A stretch of 64,000 nucleotides of DNA, from the NCBI GenBank assembly GCA_038503075.1, contig JBCAML010000015.1, forward strand, positions 1,240,001 to 1,304,000. Reading direction: 5' to 3'. Both the position numbers and the translations under genes were made by a program. This DNA comes from Gyromitra esculenta (lineage: Eukaryota; Ascomycota; Pezizomycetes; Pezizales; Discinaceae). This document shows positions 21,561 through 34,910 of this stretch, piece after piece. The stretch's first letter is position 1; the number at the start of each line of letters is the position of its first letter. Below the pieces are notes generated by a model. It did no database searches. It had not been told where the DNA came from and saw only the letters and a program-made list of their open reading frames with translations.

Positions 21561-24500
21561 CTCCCCCCCCAAGACTCTCCGGCGCTCTGTGCTCAAGTCG
21601 AGGGAACGTGCGAACTGAAGTGGCCAGGCTAATCCCAAGTCGGAATTGGGACAGAGGCTCGACGGGGGGGCCGCGCTTCCCACAGGACACTCGCCCAGAT
21701 TACATACACATACATTCGCCTGCTCGTGAGAAAGAGAGAGAGCGACAATCAATCCTCCCAAAAAATAAACCCCCCGTTCGCTTCCCTTACCCAGTTCTCC
21801 CCCTTCGCTCGCTCAGTATATACATGATGTGATGTTCACGCCCGTCGCCCGCTTCTCCCCAGTGTGTCTCTCTTCCGAAAAAAGATGGTGGACCCGGCCG
21901 TGGATCGCCGCTGGCCGTTGCAACATGCACTGATTGGCACAGACACGATACGATATCCTTCCTTCAAGATGCCTCCTCCACTCGCTCGCTAACGAATCGC
22001 CAGCGGGATGCGATGCAGATGAGAGTAGTTAGAACGAAATCACGCCTGTGAATGGTGGAAGCGCTGCCCCCAGCGCATCCGTTTATTTGCGACAGCAATC
22101 GTCATTTTCTGTGCTACTACTGTTCTGCTGCTCTACAGCGCGAGAGCGCGCTCGAGAGACTTGCACCTTTGCGCTGTTTGGCGATATGTGCACTTTTATA
22201 TATATATAAAAAACGGTACGGATTGAACAAACGAAAAGAAAGAAAGAAACGGCCGGCGTGGGATCGCTTGCGTCAAGGATCGGGCGATGCGAGAGGGTGA
22301 ACGACCATGCAGTTTGTCAGTTTGAACGCAGGCAAGAAGCAAGAGAAGCCGAAGCCGATATCCCCTTGACATATGAAAAATAAAATAAAGTGCGCCCCGC
22401 CGCCGGTTCTGTCTGCTGTCTTGTCTGCCCGTCTGTCTGCTGTCTGTCTGTCTGTTGGGATCAAATGGCTTTTATCTATGGCAAACATCAAAACAGGAAT
22501 ATATGGAAATTGCCAATAGAACCGGACAGGGTCGGGGTGGAGATGCTTCCGTCGCTATCATATCTCCTTGGGAGAAAAAAAAAAAACCTGAGCATACGCA
22601 AGTTCCGGCCTCAAGCACACCAAATCCAGAGTGCCCCACGAAGGAAACTCTCATCCTCCCCCCTCTCCGATAAGATAGGGAAAAGTGAACCTGGCGGCCA
22701 TAAACAAAACGGTAAAACACCCGTTCATCCAGCGCCGGCGTCGCTCTTCGTCGCCTCGAAAAATCGAAACGCGGATATAAATAGCGCCGCGGGGGGAACT
22801 GGAAGGAGTTGAATGTTGCGATCGTTTGGCTGCGGGCGGCCGGGCGACACAGCCAACGCCTCATGAAGCGCTGCCTACCTTCTTTCACCTATTCGCATCA
22901 AGTCGGCGCGGGGGGGCAAAAAATAAAACAGCCGACGTCAGTAAAATAAAAAAAAGTCGCCGAGCGAGGAATAAATAAATAAACAAAAAAATAAGGCGAA
23001 TGGGAAGCGGTGCGCCATCGTTGGTCGTTGGTGGCGGAAGGATAAGGAATATCTGGAAACGAGTTTCATTGGAGGTCTCGTGACGACGCGTAAAGTGATT
23101 TTCCGTGACGTGCCTAGCGGTGGGCCAAGAGAACCCAGAAAGTGGGCGGGAGGGCGCGGGACGACGCGTTAGCAGGCATCCAGATTTGAGACAGTGCCAC
23201 CATCCCCAATGCAGCAGTCCCAATCCCGATCCCATGGGGGAATCGCGGAGAAAGAGGTGGGATATGGAAGTGGGTGCAGGGCATTTGGGATAAACATCGT
23301 GGGAAGACACTGAGAAAAAGGGCACAGATCCCATGGCTTCGCTCTTGATTTTGGATTGCTAGACTCGCCGTTCTCCTGGTGAGGTGCCATTTGTTGGAAG
23401 ATTCCAGACTTCTGTTGGGTGCCGAGGTCGTTGCGTCACATCACGGTGCTGGGGCCGGGTAACCAGTCAGGAATCCATCTCATTACGGGTTGTTCCGCAG
23501 CACGGAAACAATCCAGCGAGAAACAAATGGAGAATCGAAGAAACAAACCCGCTGAAATACAGGTTGTTCTTCTGCAAGAACAGCTACGCCATACCGTCTC
23601 CCGCCCGCGTATCACGGCGCGGGATAAATAGCAAACATGCACACACGTCTATGCCTATAGGCTCAGGTTGCTGGCAGAACAAGACGCCCACGATCCATCC
23701 ATCCAGCGGCCTCGAGGCTCCGGATCCAGTCTAGCTCCGCGAACCCTTCTGGCTGTGGTTCAGGCAGTTTTGGGAATGACCCGGCGATCTGTCACGAACC
23801 CGACCTGTCACAACCCTCATCCTGGGGTCCTCAAACACCACGGCCCAGGTCGCTCGGGTTCCCAATTTAGAGATACACATCTGTTCCGACCACGAGTGCA
23901 AGAAACTGGTGCCGAATTAACGTTTCCCCCCCCAATACACTGCTTCTGGCACCCTTCCATGCAGCACACCCCCCGTCCTTCAATTAGTATTACTCTCCTA
24001 TCACTCATCATTGGAAGGGGGATCTCCCCTCAATGTTGGGTTTCATAGCTTTTTGCTGCGATATAACAAGGTCGCGACCCGAGATCATCAAACGATCATT
24101 GCGGCCCCTGGCCATTACCGGTACTCAGCCCACGAGTGGCTTGCTCGCGTGGGACTATCAGGGTGTTCATGAGGATGGAGGGGGGGAAATTCCCTCACGA
24201 AAAGTCAGAGGCTTCTTCCCCTTCCATATTTCAATGGGTGTAATATGGCTGCGCAGGCAGGCTCCACTGCTTTTTTGCTCCTGGCCTGGTCTACCCCGCA
24301 AAGTTCTAGAAGCAAATTTTCTCCAACGAGAAACGCCAGTTAGGGTACCGGTATTGCCAATTTCACATCCATTCGGTCTATTTATATAGCCCTATCCACC
24401 GCCCCGGGCTCTCCCCCTCCAGAAAATTCCGATTCCGGAATTGAGGTGATTTTAACCGCGAAGTTGCTCATGTCGGAGGAGCCGTCAATTCCTCCCCGGG

Positions 24501-27195
24501 CCAATTGGGGGAAATATGTGCTTTGACATCATCATCTCCTGCCATAAGCACTCTATCCCCTAGGCGATGTGTATCAAGTGCCGAACATCCCAACCTGTTT
24601 TGTATTTCGCTCTATCGTGTTGTGTTATAGCAGATATTTGGTTTCCTGTATCTATTTCCCGTCTTTCATTGCGCTTCTTTACAATTCTGCTGATTGGAAG
24701 GAACCGCCTTACTCCCGGGGCGGTCTGCTCGTCTGTTTAGCACTGGCTTGACCTCTTGGCCTCAAACAGGTTTGGCGTCGCTGAGGGCTTGAACTTCCCA
24801 AGCACTACTAACCTTGTGCGGACTAGACTTTCTAGGCATCTCTTTTTGAGGACGGACAAGTCAAGTTAGGCCAGTACAATAGGTAGCAAGGGGAGTATGT
24901 ACAGGTATGTAGCAAGGCGTATTTTGCCAACTGTCAATTACATGTACATACATGTAGCTCTCTCTTTTTCTCGCAGGCCAAAGTTGTTGCTGGAAACCCG
25001 ATTGTTGAGCGAAAAAAATAATTATATATGTAATTTAATATCTCTTTTCCTCCCCCATGGGCTGTTAAATCGTGTTCGTTCTATTTATTGATTATTGAAC
25101 CACGATACTTAAGGTTCAAGTTGCTACCAGATGTTTTAACGGGAACGCAGGAACCCGAAGGTATACATGTAAGTACCATGCCGCGCCGCGATTGTCTTGG
25201 CATGTCCAAAATCGATTACAGTCGTTCACGGGATGACGGCGAACAAGAGTTTTGGGCTAACAGATGACCAGGTTAAGACGATAACTCTCCAGCTCCGTAC
25301 TCAAATATACTGTAAAAATACCTGCTCGCCATCAGACAGGCTTTGCCGTCGCTTCGTGAACTTGCTCCGGGTTTGTTCTCACCAACGGTCGTCTAGGGCG
25401 AGTTCAGCAAGGGTCGAGGCTGTCGCCGACTGTCATGGCGACAACCGTCTGCCTTTGCGGGTTGTTTCGCCCGGTAAGGGCGCCCTCAGCTTTTCTTCTT
25501 TCTAAGTTTCCATCCGGCCAGCGAGACTTCGGGCAAATGGCGGCGATCCCAGTATTTACACCGACAGGGAAATGGATGCACTATAGATACAATATTTATA
25601 TATATTATTCCTGCCATAGAAGAAAGTAAAGACTCCGCTGGGAATGCCAAGGATTCCCCAGTAATCCTTTAATCCAACACAAAACCCCAAACTGACTTGC
25701 ATCCAACACTGGGATTGGGGCATTTGCCTTGTTATAAACCTGATAACTTAATTGCGCTACGGGTTCCAGGGTAAGTGTGTGGACAGGTAGTGGCGCAACT
25801 CTTTTCTCGGGAGCTCAAACTCGTTTGAATTTCATCCTTTCGCCAGCTAATTTACTCTGATATCTAATGCATAGCATTCTTAATTCGTTAAGCGTTTTTA
25901 TCAGGCCTCTCAGGGAGTTGTGCAGAGGAAGAAAAGTCAACATCTCTTACTTGCGCCGCCACCTGCCACCTTACCCCGACACCTGTGGTACTATGGGATG
26001 GAGTAATGTGCGTAGTGATCCTCATCAGTTGCCACTGTAGCATATATTTGCCCTTTGCATGATGTTCAAGGTCCAGCCTATACGATCATCGGGAAGCCGC
26101 TGAGGAAACATGGTGGGATTTTATTTGTCCATATTATCATAGTGGCGGGGATGGTATGGCATCGTTAGTGTTCCGCGGTGGCTGGAATTTCGTATGCTTC
26201 CTCTGAATATATGAGGGCAAGAAACGAGCCGATGAGTCCAGGATTAACTGTGGTATAGTAAACACCTTCTAAAATCTGTGGATCGATGCTTGTTATGGGA
26301 TCGATCAAGCCTCCTCCAAGGAAAAGGCGCAATCAGTAAGTAAGTAAGTGCATGTAGGTTGTCTCGCGGTTAGAGAGATGCCTGTGGCTGCAAGAATGGA
26401 GACGACATAAAGCCAGCTTCGGTAGTGCAGACGTACGTGGCAGAATCTACCGGTATGCCGAACTGCTGCTGCACAGAATTTACAAGCATTACGAGAAGAC
26501 GCTCACTTTTTTTCCATCTAAACTTCTGCTCGCGGTTTCTTATGGAGTGGGAGATGTAAAGTTAGTGAGTGAATTTCGGATATGGTGGCGAGGACTACTG
26601 CTTTTGGTGGAGAGGTTGGGGCGGGAGGAGACGTGGCTATGGTAGGTGTCATGTTGGAATCGAATGTCGACTCACACCAGGTTGGCAGGTCGGTCTGCTT
26701 GGGATATATGAAATATCCCGACAAAAAGGGAAAAGGGCTTGAGAGGACAGGAAAAGAGCAAGAGGAGATTGAGCCTGCCTGAAGATCTCGTACTTCTGGC
26801 TCGATCAATGAAAATCGAAAGGCTTGCTGCAGGAGAATTTTGGAAGCCAGGTCTGGGGCGTAGATAGATGTATGTCGGACGTTGCTGTGAAGGGTGCTGC
26901 CAAGCAAAATTCAGCGCATACATCCATGTTTTTGGTGGTGTAACCAGAAAAGCCGATAGAGGAAATATATTCTTTGCACAGCATTTTAGAGACTTGAAAT
27001 TGGAGTATAGTTTTTGGTTTACTAAAACAATGAAATCGAAATTTCTATCATAGAACTTTGAGCTAGCAGTAGATTTATTAGTGTAGGGTTTAGGGCTGTG
27101 GTACATACCAAAAGTTGATAAGTGAGGCCAATACGTGTATACGATCCATCACCTATTGGTGGAGCTAAATTCTTAGAATAGCTTTCTCCTCTTAT
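21561..27195. other. gene desert
   Basis: I found no supported gene in this 5.6 kb. It includes CTGTCTGTCTG-type repeats (22427-22455), a palindromic CGCGAGAGCGCG block (22140-22151), C runs, and TACATGTA palindromes at 24939, 24949 and 25164. Open frames above 100 codons (for example around 22390-22812 and 23668-24048) are compositionally biased and have no recognisable motif or conserved splice structure. Confidence 0.4.
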
Positions 27196-28240
27196 TTGTC
27201 TCATTACATACCTTTATCAACGAATCTTCCACTACTCTATCTATCCTACGTTAAATCCCCTCGAAGAAAGGCTAACTATTTGTCTAGACTGGATCTCACA
27301 GATGTCACCAAGTTTGCGGGGGACACTCTTAACCTCAACGTCACCCAGAAACTAAGATACCTCAATCAAGACCTTACTTGGCAAGCTATGCCAGGAATTC
27401 GATAGGATCTTCGCAAATCAAACTGATGCTGATCTATCCTCTACCCTGATCATAGCCTTAGAATCTTTCGGAGCTTTCTGGTTCTGGGTCACACCTCGGC
27501 AATGGTCATGGGATTAGCCAACTATATCCGCATAGCCTCCACGAAAGAGGATCCATTCACTACAGAGGACTAGTACGGGGTTATGGTGGCGGCAGGTTCG
27601 TGCAAAAGAGCTTCTCACCAACTAAAACTCGAAGTTCTTCGTGCGGCGGCTATGGGTGTGCTCATGGCCTAGGCTGGTTTCAGCTCCGATCCGCTTCATT
27701 CTCTTGAGGGCCGAAGTGCAGAGTGTTTGGATAGAGGGCAGAGCGGGGTAGATCGTCCGCCTCATCACAGTTAAGGGTTGTCCTATCTCATCATCCGTTT
27801 TAATGCCCAAGACGACTCTAATTTTGCAACTTTATCAGGGTAGCGGCTGATAGCGATTGGCATACTGCTGGCATAACTCTTACGTCTCGTTGCGATATCA
27901 AGAGCCTCTCTATTTGTTCGGCTGGGGTGCGCGCACTGTACCCTCCAGAAAAAATATATCCCCACGGCTACCTATACTCGATTTGTGGACGGGTTAAGAC
28001 TTTGCGAGTTTTATGAAAGCGAAGAGAGGGCCCTGAATATAGTGGTTGATGGTGTGTTAAATGCTATACAGAGCAGAGATATGAATTATTTTATAGACGC
28101 GAGAATATTGACAGGGATTAGAAACTGCAATATACGGTGTTGGTGTGCTGAGACGGTATTTGCGACGGCTTCGGTGGTTTTGCAAGAGCGAGTGATTTTT
28201 CGTGATCTAGATTGCCTCCCCTATGCGCTTGCAGAATAAT
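27196..28240 (+). pseudogene. degenerate coding-like stretch, unidentified
   Basis: Successive plus-strand frames have protein-like composition but are broken. An open frame through 27405 (LDLTDVTKFAGDTLNLNV) is followed by another frame at about 27395-27517 (EFDRIFANQTDADLSS, then ESFGAFWFWV) ending in a stop, a third near 27538-27640 interrupted by TAG, and a fourth at 27985-28239 (LCEFYESEERALNIVVDGV). I cannot assign a family. It may be a decayed gene or transposon ORF, or chance. Confidence 0.22.
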
Positions 28241-30340
28241 GCCAAGGAACCTTGATATTCTCTCTAGGAAATTTTCTGCTTCATCTGCTTCGATTTCATC
28301 ATCGAACAACTCGTTTTAGCAAGTTAGAAAGCCTCTGGGTATGTGTGGTTCGCTCACGTGCATAGAGAGATAAAGGTGACCACCTTCGCGTTTTAGTATG
28401 TTATATCCTATATATACTGCAAAACCTCTCTAACAGGTAGAATAAGCTACAAGGTGGTAAACAATTGACCTCATGCCAACGGCCGAAAGTGGGCTATTTG
28501 AGGCTTCGACCAAGAAGGTTCTATGGGTGTCAACAGACACGGCTTAGCCTCTCACTTGATTTATCCAAAGACCAGAGCAGGCGTTAACAAAAAGTCGAGA
28601 CCATAACTGTTGAGGAAATAATAGGGAGGCAAGCACTCGACGATTTTAGGTGGTTTGATACGTGCTTGGGTCTTTGTAACCCTGGACTTAAAATATGCTT
28701 GAGATAATCGCGGAGTTTCTCGATCAACGGAAACTTTCTTGCAAAAGTCAGGCTGTCAGGCTACACATCTAGTGTCCGGCTTCTATTTTGATGTTGATAC
28801 GTTTCTTAGTGGTCCAGGTGAATGCTGAATATATTAACCATAAGCCGGTTTCGATCGCTAGTCTCGATCGTCTGTGTGGTGCTTCTTTAGCACTACTCGC
28901 TGGATTTGCATCAAGAATTCGGTCACCTTCGCCCTCTTGGTCAGATCTATAACCTACTTATTCTTTGGATATCAACTCGGATATAAGCTTGAATCATCTT
29001 GATACGTTCTTCGGTGTTGCCGAGGTTAAAAGGATGGGAACGCTCGGTGACCAAGCTTTGGTATGGCTATTTTGTCGAGTTGACTTTATGGACTAGCTGT
29101 TATAGTGATACTAAATAGACATCGGAAATGTTCTGATAAGAAAAAACAGCGCGTTTATAGGTGTTGCACTGACAGGGAGTTTTTTCGGTTCGTGAGCAGG
29201 GAGAGTAAGTATAGTTAATTCTTTAATATACGTGCTCATCGTCCCGATCCATCTGGCATTTAATCGGTTTCACGATGAAAGGGTATTGGTACTATGTTAG
29301 ATGGATCGAATATATTCGTTTGTGTTTCACATGATTCTAGAGCCGATGGTATGAGTAAGTAGAAAGCTTAGCCCTTCGATGATTCATACTACGCATGCTC
29401 TCAATGGACATCAGTGGTTTAGTAGGTGAATACGGGCCAATTTTCACGGTAGCTAGAGTTGGTTGTCTCATGCTAGCCCTGCGCATCCTTTAATTAGAAA
29501 GGGGGGGGGAAGGCCCCTTAGGTTTCCAAATATGTTTTTCTGTTTGTTTTGTTCTTAAGGCACAGTCTACAGTTCGAAAAGTTACATCTTCCACAGTCTA
29601 AACAAACAAGGCCGATCCCAGGTTGTCCCCGTAACAGGGGCTGCGGTAAAAACCACTAGAGCGTATCTGGACGGATAAGGCACGCTTGGGTACATGTGCA
29701 TACATACGTTTTTGAGCCTCATAGTTACCATCGTGAGTGATATTAAATTATCATTTCCTAGCGAACGAAAATTTGTGATATGAATACTTGGTGACTCATT
29801 GCTACACACTCTTTTGATCCGCCAAGGTTTGCGGTTTTGCCTCAGATAATTACTATGCAGAGATAATTCAAATTAATAGTTAATAATAAAGATTACCGAT
29901 GCTATATTTAACTACTTAACGGTAAATATGTGTCGGGTGTTGACTTTGTGCCTCGTGGGTGCCTTCGTACTACACGATCTTTAACCCCACTTGTAGATTC
30001 AGACGCGAATCAAGGATCAAGGAGTGACGCAGGGATAGCTCGGAGAAGCTGAAAGTAAAGATTCTGGCGCAATTGAACTTGTCACAGCAATAGATGTTGG
30101 CGAGAGAGCATAGGATTTGCGAGACAAGTTTTCGCTTGTCGTCCAACGCTTCAACACTGTTTCTTGTCATGTGATACCGTGCGAAGTTGCCCCTCGCAAC
30201 GCGGCGTAGAAGACGTGGTGAGTGGTGGGCGAACTTGGGACGTTGCTGTTTGGCTGAAAGCGGGGAGGTGGCTCCCAATCAGTAACATGACTAAGTGATA
30301 GCGGTTGCCCCGACAACTTGTTCCACGCGAAGAAATGTTG
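28241..30340. other. intergenic, nothing recognised
   Basis: No gene, repeat pair or RNA gene recognised. A G run followed by a C run occurs near 29502-29518. The stretch is AT-rich. Confidence 0.4.
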
Positions 30341-30399
30341 GACCTAAACAACAACGTTCTTCTCTCCGCACCCTACCTCTTCTTTTCAATCCCTCATCT

Positions 30400-30663
30400 G
30401 TCAGTCAACAACAACATTGGACAGCGACTCTGCTCTTCGTCATCCTCTTCTTCGCCTTCTCTTCTTCTTCCTAGCAAGTACTTAAGCAAATAGGCCTCCG
30501 CAGTTTTGTTTGTTCCTTCTTTTCCTCGTCCTTCATCCAGATACCCACGTCGCGACATACCAGACTGTTTACGGCAACTTTACGCCAGTCTATTTTCGAT
30601 ATTGCAGCCTTTCCCTTCGTCTCTAGTTTTCAATCATTGATTTGCTAACTTTTCACTATTATA
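30400..30663 (+). promoter_or_regulatory. pyrimidine-rich 5' leader of cyclin B gene
   Basis: The 260 bp before the ATG at 30664 contain a long C/T tract (TCTTCTTCGCCTTCTCTTCT around 30446-30470) followed by further T/C-rich sequence, typical of highly expressed or cell-cycle fungal gene leaders. There is no clear TATA box. Transcription start is unknown. Confidence 0.4.
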
Positions 30664-32857
30664 ATGGACGCTAAAGTAAGTTTTATGTTTTTTTGTGGAA
30701 TGTTAAATGTTGACGTGTGGCATTTCTCAATCTGAGATGCATGTCACGAAATCTGATATACATACATACATGTATACATGCCAATCTCAGCCTATCCCCT
30801 GCCTCCTACACACCACCCCATATATCAATCTAGATTCCGCGTTACCATCCCTCAAAATAACAAACATAATTAACGTTACGCGTTTTCTAGCCTCAACGCC
30901 TTTCCCGTGCCATTCGTGTTCGTCAAGACGAGAACGCCAGTCGTACCGTCATCAACCAGAAATCCATCACCACCGCAGCCGCTACCGCAGCCTTGAAGAG
31001 CATGGACTCTCAGAATCAAAAAGGAGGCGTTGGCCTCAAAGCTGGCCCTAGAAGAACCGCGTTCGGCGATGTCAGCAACACCGTCAAGAACATTGTCACC
31101 GAAAGCGCAAAAAACGCGACAGGAATTACTCTTAACGAAAAACATACCACCCAGAAGATTACGGGCGCGATTTCAAAGCCTGCCCAGAGAGCTAATATCA
31201 AAACTGCTTCGTCTATCACCACACAAGTCCCGAACGTGTCTAATGTCGCCAACTCACGAAAAGATCCACGTAGGCCAACTGTCTATCAGGATAAGCGGCC
31301 TAGCCCTAAAAAGCCTAGCCCGAAGCGGGCAAGTCCTCCCAAAGTCTCCAGGGACGCTGTCACCAAGAAAGAGTCTCAGTATACCCAAACCTCAAACGCT
31401 GGAAAATCGCGTATCACCAAAGCCCTTTCTCGACCTCTATCTAGCCTCGTCCGCTCTAAGCAGATCTCATCGATAGAAGAGATCCCAGTGTATTCCGATC
31501 AACACCCCCACCTCTACTCTGGAGGGTATATCGACGAAGAGGATGAGGAAGATAATGGCGTCGAGATTGAGGAGTACGATGACGATGACGATGCGAGTGA
31601 TGGAAGTGAGGTGGTACTAGAAGGCGATAAGGTCCGCGTCGGGCCTAGCATTGAAGTCATCTCTGACTATGAGTCCGATGAAGGTGAAGACGATGACGAG
31701 AGCGACTACATAGTTGCCAGGGGTGATAACACTACTGGTGTAACCCTGGCTTTGCCGCTCGTACCTAAGTGGACTTCGCAAGCCAAGAAGGAGTTACAAA
31801 ACGTGCAGAAAGAGTTCGATTACTATGACGAGGAAGATGAAGGTGATATCTCTATGGTTGCTGAATATGGCGAAGAGATTTTTGAATATATGCGTGAGCT
31901 TGAGGTACGTTTATTTGGATGCAGTGTTTCTATGGATGGCTACTTATGCAAATTGTTCAATGCAGATCAAATTATTACCCAATGCCAGTTACATGGATCA
32001 TCAATCGCAGATCCAGTGGTCAATGCGCGCCATTCTCATGGACTGGCTCGTCCAAGTCCATACTCGCTTCAACCTCCTTCCCGAGACATTGTTCCTTTGC
32101 CAGAACTACGTCGATCGCTTCCTCTCGTCAAAGGTGGTCTCCCTTGAGAAGTTGCAACTCGTTGGTGCCACCGCTCTTTTTGTTGCTGCAAAGTACGAGG
32201 AGATCAACTGCCCTTCTGTCCATGAGATCGTTTATATGGTCGACAATGGCTATACCGCTGAAGAGATCTTGAAGGCCGAGAGGTTCATGCTGGCGATGCT
32301 GAACTTTGAGCTTGGTTGGCCTGGACCAATGAGCTTCTTGCGCAGGATCAGCAAGGCCGATGATTACGATCTTGAAACTAGAACCCTCGCGAAGTACTTT
32401 TTGGAGATCACTATCATGGATGAAAGGTTCGTCGGGAGCCCGCCTAGCTTTTTGGCGGCTGGTGCGCACTGTCTGGCAAGGCACATGTTGAAGAAGGGTC
32501 AATGGGTGAGTTTAATGACAGCTCCCTTCTTACCCTTCTTGCTCCGCCTATAGGTGCTGAGGAGTCGCTGCAACGCCCTGCATTATCCCGCTCACATGAT
32601 CATTGCATCTCTTTTGAATTGCCTTAGCTAACCATGTGTGACACTAGACACCGGCCCACACTTTCTACTCGGGTTACACTGCTGCCCAGTTGGAGCCCCT
32701 GATCCACACCCTCGTCGAGTGCTGCGAGAACCCGAAGAACCACCACGGTGCCGTTTACGAGAAGTTTGCCGATAGACGCTACAAACGCGCGAGTCTTTAC
32801 GTCCAGAACTGGATGAACCGGGACATGTCCGGGGATGAGGACGAAGAGGAAGAATAA
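30664..32857 (+). CDS. G2/mitotic-specific cyclin B (NIME/Clb type)
   Basis: The activating subunit of the mitotic Cdk1 kinase, controlling G2/M entry in the nucleus. Four exons (30664-30675, 30891-31904, 31966-32505, 32648-32857) with GT-AG introns and clean phases give 591 aa; the first exon encodes only MDAK. A destruction box RTAFGDVSN lies at residues 59-67 (F where most have L). A basic, disordered N-terminal region carries Ser-Pro-rich motifs, and an acidic block lies around residues 180-240. The cyclin core begins near residue 343, with the MRxxLxDWLxxVH signature at 362-374, then YVDRFL, LVGATALFVAAKYEEI and the very conserved GWPGPMSFLRRISKADDYD and PPSFLAAGAHCLA blocks. The C-terminal cyclin fold ends in RRYKRASLYV, followed by an acidic tail. 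APC/C-mediated turnover through the D-box is expected from family knowledge. Confidence 0.97.
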
Positions 32858-34747
32858 TCGTATTCTCTCGTATCCTATTGCTCGTTTATTTCTTGGTTTA
32901 ACTTTTATCCCTATCTTTGTGATGGATACCTTATCTTAATGCGGGGAAGCTTGTTCTGATGAGGAAAAATAGCGGGCCAGAGTACAGTACATATGCTATG
33001 CAAGGCAATGATATGTGATGCGAATCGATTGTTTGCACGTTATCATCGCGTTTGAGGGGAGTTGGTTGGTTCTCTGCAATGAGTTTTTTTTACTTTTTTT
33101 TCATGAGGAGTTGCTTTGTTTACATTTCTACTGACGCGAGCAATAAGATTGTGGCCTGAACCTGAATGTTCAGGGATCAGCCACATCATCAGCGTTGACT
33201 CATGTGTGTGCCTGGCTCCACGGACTGGGGTGTCTTTATAGTGTTGTATTGTTTATTTCATTATCTTTCTGTTGACCTGGTATGTTTAGCTTTGCATTTT
33301 TACTACTACACGCACTTTCTGTGCCCTTTCCTATTACTTGTCGATATGGAGGGAATCCTGGGCTGAATATGGCTACTAAAAGAAATCGGGGATTCGATGG
33401 GGGTTATGGAAAATAACTGAGCCTAGAGCAGGACGGAAGGAGTTTTCTTATGTTTATTACTACAGGGGTTTTTTTCTCAGCATTTCGATTTCTGTTTAGG
33501 GTGTGCTCTGTCTATTTCTTCCTATACCCCCTTTTTTCTTTCTATTCGTCTTCTGTATTTTGTTTCGTTCCTGATGGGTCATTGCTCGGGGGTTTTTTTC
33601 GTTCGGTCTCTACAGCTACTACTTGGGAGCTTTTTTTTTTTCATCCCCTCACGATGGTACCTTTTTTTCATATTTGTTTTGGGTACTGGGATGAACGTGT
33701 TTTGTAATTGTTTTTTGTCCCTTGTTTTTCTTTTTCTTTACTTCTTGCTATCACGGTTACGAGGTATATGGGTTTAATGAGTGATGGCTTTTTTTGTATA
33801 TTCAAGTTTTTTTTATTAAAAGAAAATTTTCCTTGTGTCTAAGTAAAGAAAATAATGCATTGTGTTATATTACTGAGATTTATCCCGCGAATTTTTTTTG
33901 TTGCGTGTTAAATTTCCGCGTTAATATTCCTCCTTGGTCCGCTTTTTATAAGAGGGCTACTGGAAGTATAGATATATAATATGTGGAAGTTAATGGTAAG
34001 GGGTGCGCTAAACCTCAAAGGCAAAGGGAGCTGGGGATTTAATATTGACCAAGGTTTAAGTTTAAGTTTTTAGAGTTTCATTGTTTAGATTATCGGGAAA
34101 ATTTTATTGGATCCGTGTTTGTTTATCTGTTTGTTTTTGTTTACGTACGTATGGATATATATATATATATGGGCAGAGATCGAAGTTCTGGGATTATGTT
34201 TATTTGTTGTTTTGCTATGATACGTACAATACAGTGGGAGTTCTTTAGGCTAGATCGCTCCCAGCCGGTTTTGAGTATTTAGGCATAATCTCGTGAAATA
34301 ATCTTAGTGTTAGGCTTGGAGTGCTTGTATTGGGTACATGTATATTTGGGGGTGCCGTGGAGCCCTTCAAGGTCGCATAAGTGCGTAGAGTTAATATAAG
34401 TCTCGGTGAATGTATTGGTTAGTGAGATTAAGCTGAGATACGAGGTAATGGACAGAGCAGTTTCAGGTAAGAAAAGTGGCGCATAGCTAAAAGCGCCTGA
34501 GAGGCGGTCAAGAAGGTGTAAAATTGCAAACCGGGGTTGGTGGGGTTGGTTTCTGGTTGGTTCGGGAACAAGATTCTACCGTTTACTATTGCTGGCTTCA
34601 TGAATCATAAAATATCACTCGATATAATCACAAGCCAAGTCTTTCTGCTGTTATAGTAGTAGTAGTAGTAGTAGAATTCATTTACGCATCCAACCCTTGG
34701 GTTATGGCGATCGCACTATCTAACCAAACAACCAAACACAACACAAA
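32858..34747. other. cyclin 3' region and T-rich intergenic sequence
   Basis: After the cyclin stop the plus strand becomes strongly T-rich (T runs at 33087-33101, 33631-33640, 33790-33800), suggesting a long 3'UTR followed by spacer. An (AT)n tract sits at 34154-34170. Open frames around 33450-33780 are driven by T-rich composition and are not credible. Confidence 0.4.
34654..34674 (+). repeat. (TAG)7 microsatellite
   Basis: Seven perfect TAG units between a copy of the dispersed 18-mer (34604-34621) and the AT-rich tract next to the LINE remnant. Confidence 0.95.
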
Positions 34748-34826
34748 CAAAAATAAACTAAAAATAATAAAAATAAAAAATAAAAATAAAAATAAAAATA
34801 AAAAATAATAATAATAATAAAATAAG
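34748..34826. repeat. (AAAAAT)n / (AAT)n tract
   Basis: An A-rich simple repeat on the plus strand just beyond the 3' end of the minus-strand LINE remnant. In LINE sense it is T-rich, so it is not an ordinary poly-A tail. It may be an independent microsatellite or the 3' terminal repeat of the element. Confidence 0.85.
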
Positions 34827-34910
34827 CATAAAACATATCAATAATTAAACCATCGAACTAACAATTTGACTCTTCTCACTCCATATTTGTCTTGACCCCA
34901 ATTTCTCTTC

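Noticed and set aside
21171..21618. plus-strand open frames over poly-Gly/poly-Leu
   Set aside because: They are produced by GGT/GGA and CTG repeats in the leader of the minus-strand regulator and have no domain or splice support.
23384..24389. frames of 116-126 codons in the gene desert
   Set aside because: No motif, no conserved-looking blocks, no consistent exon structure.
26518..27106. minus-strand frames of 129 and 144 codons
   Set aside because: They overlap each other in different frames, lack a motif and have no flanking splice signals.
33450..33979. Phe-rich plus-strand frames after the cyclin gene
   Set aside because: Explained by T-rich 3' sequence.
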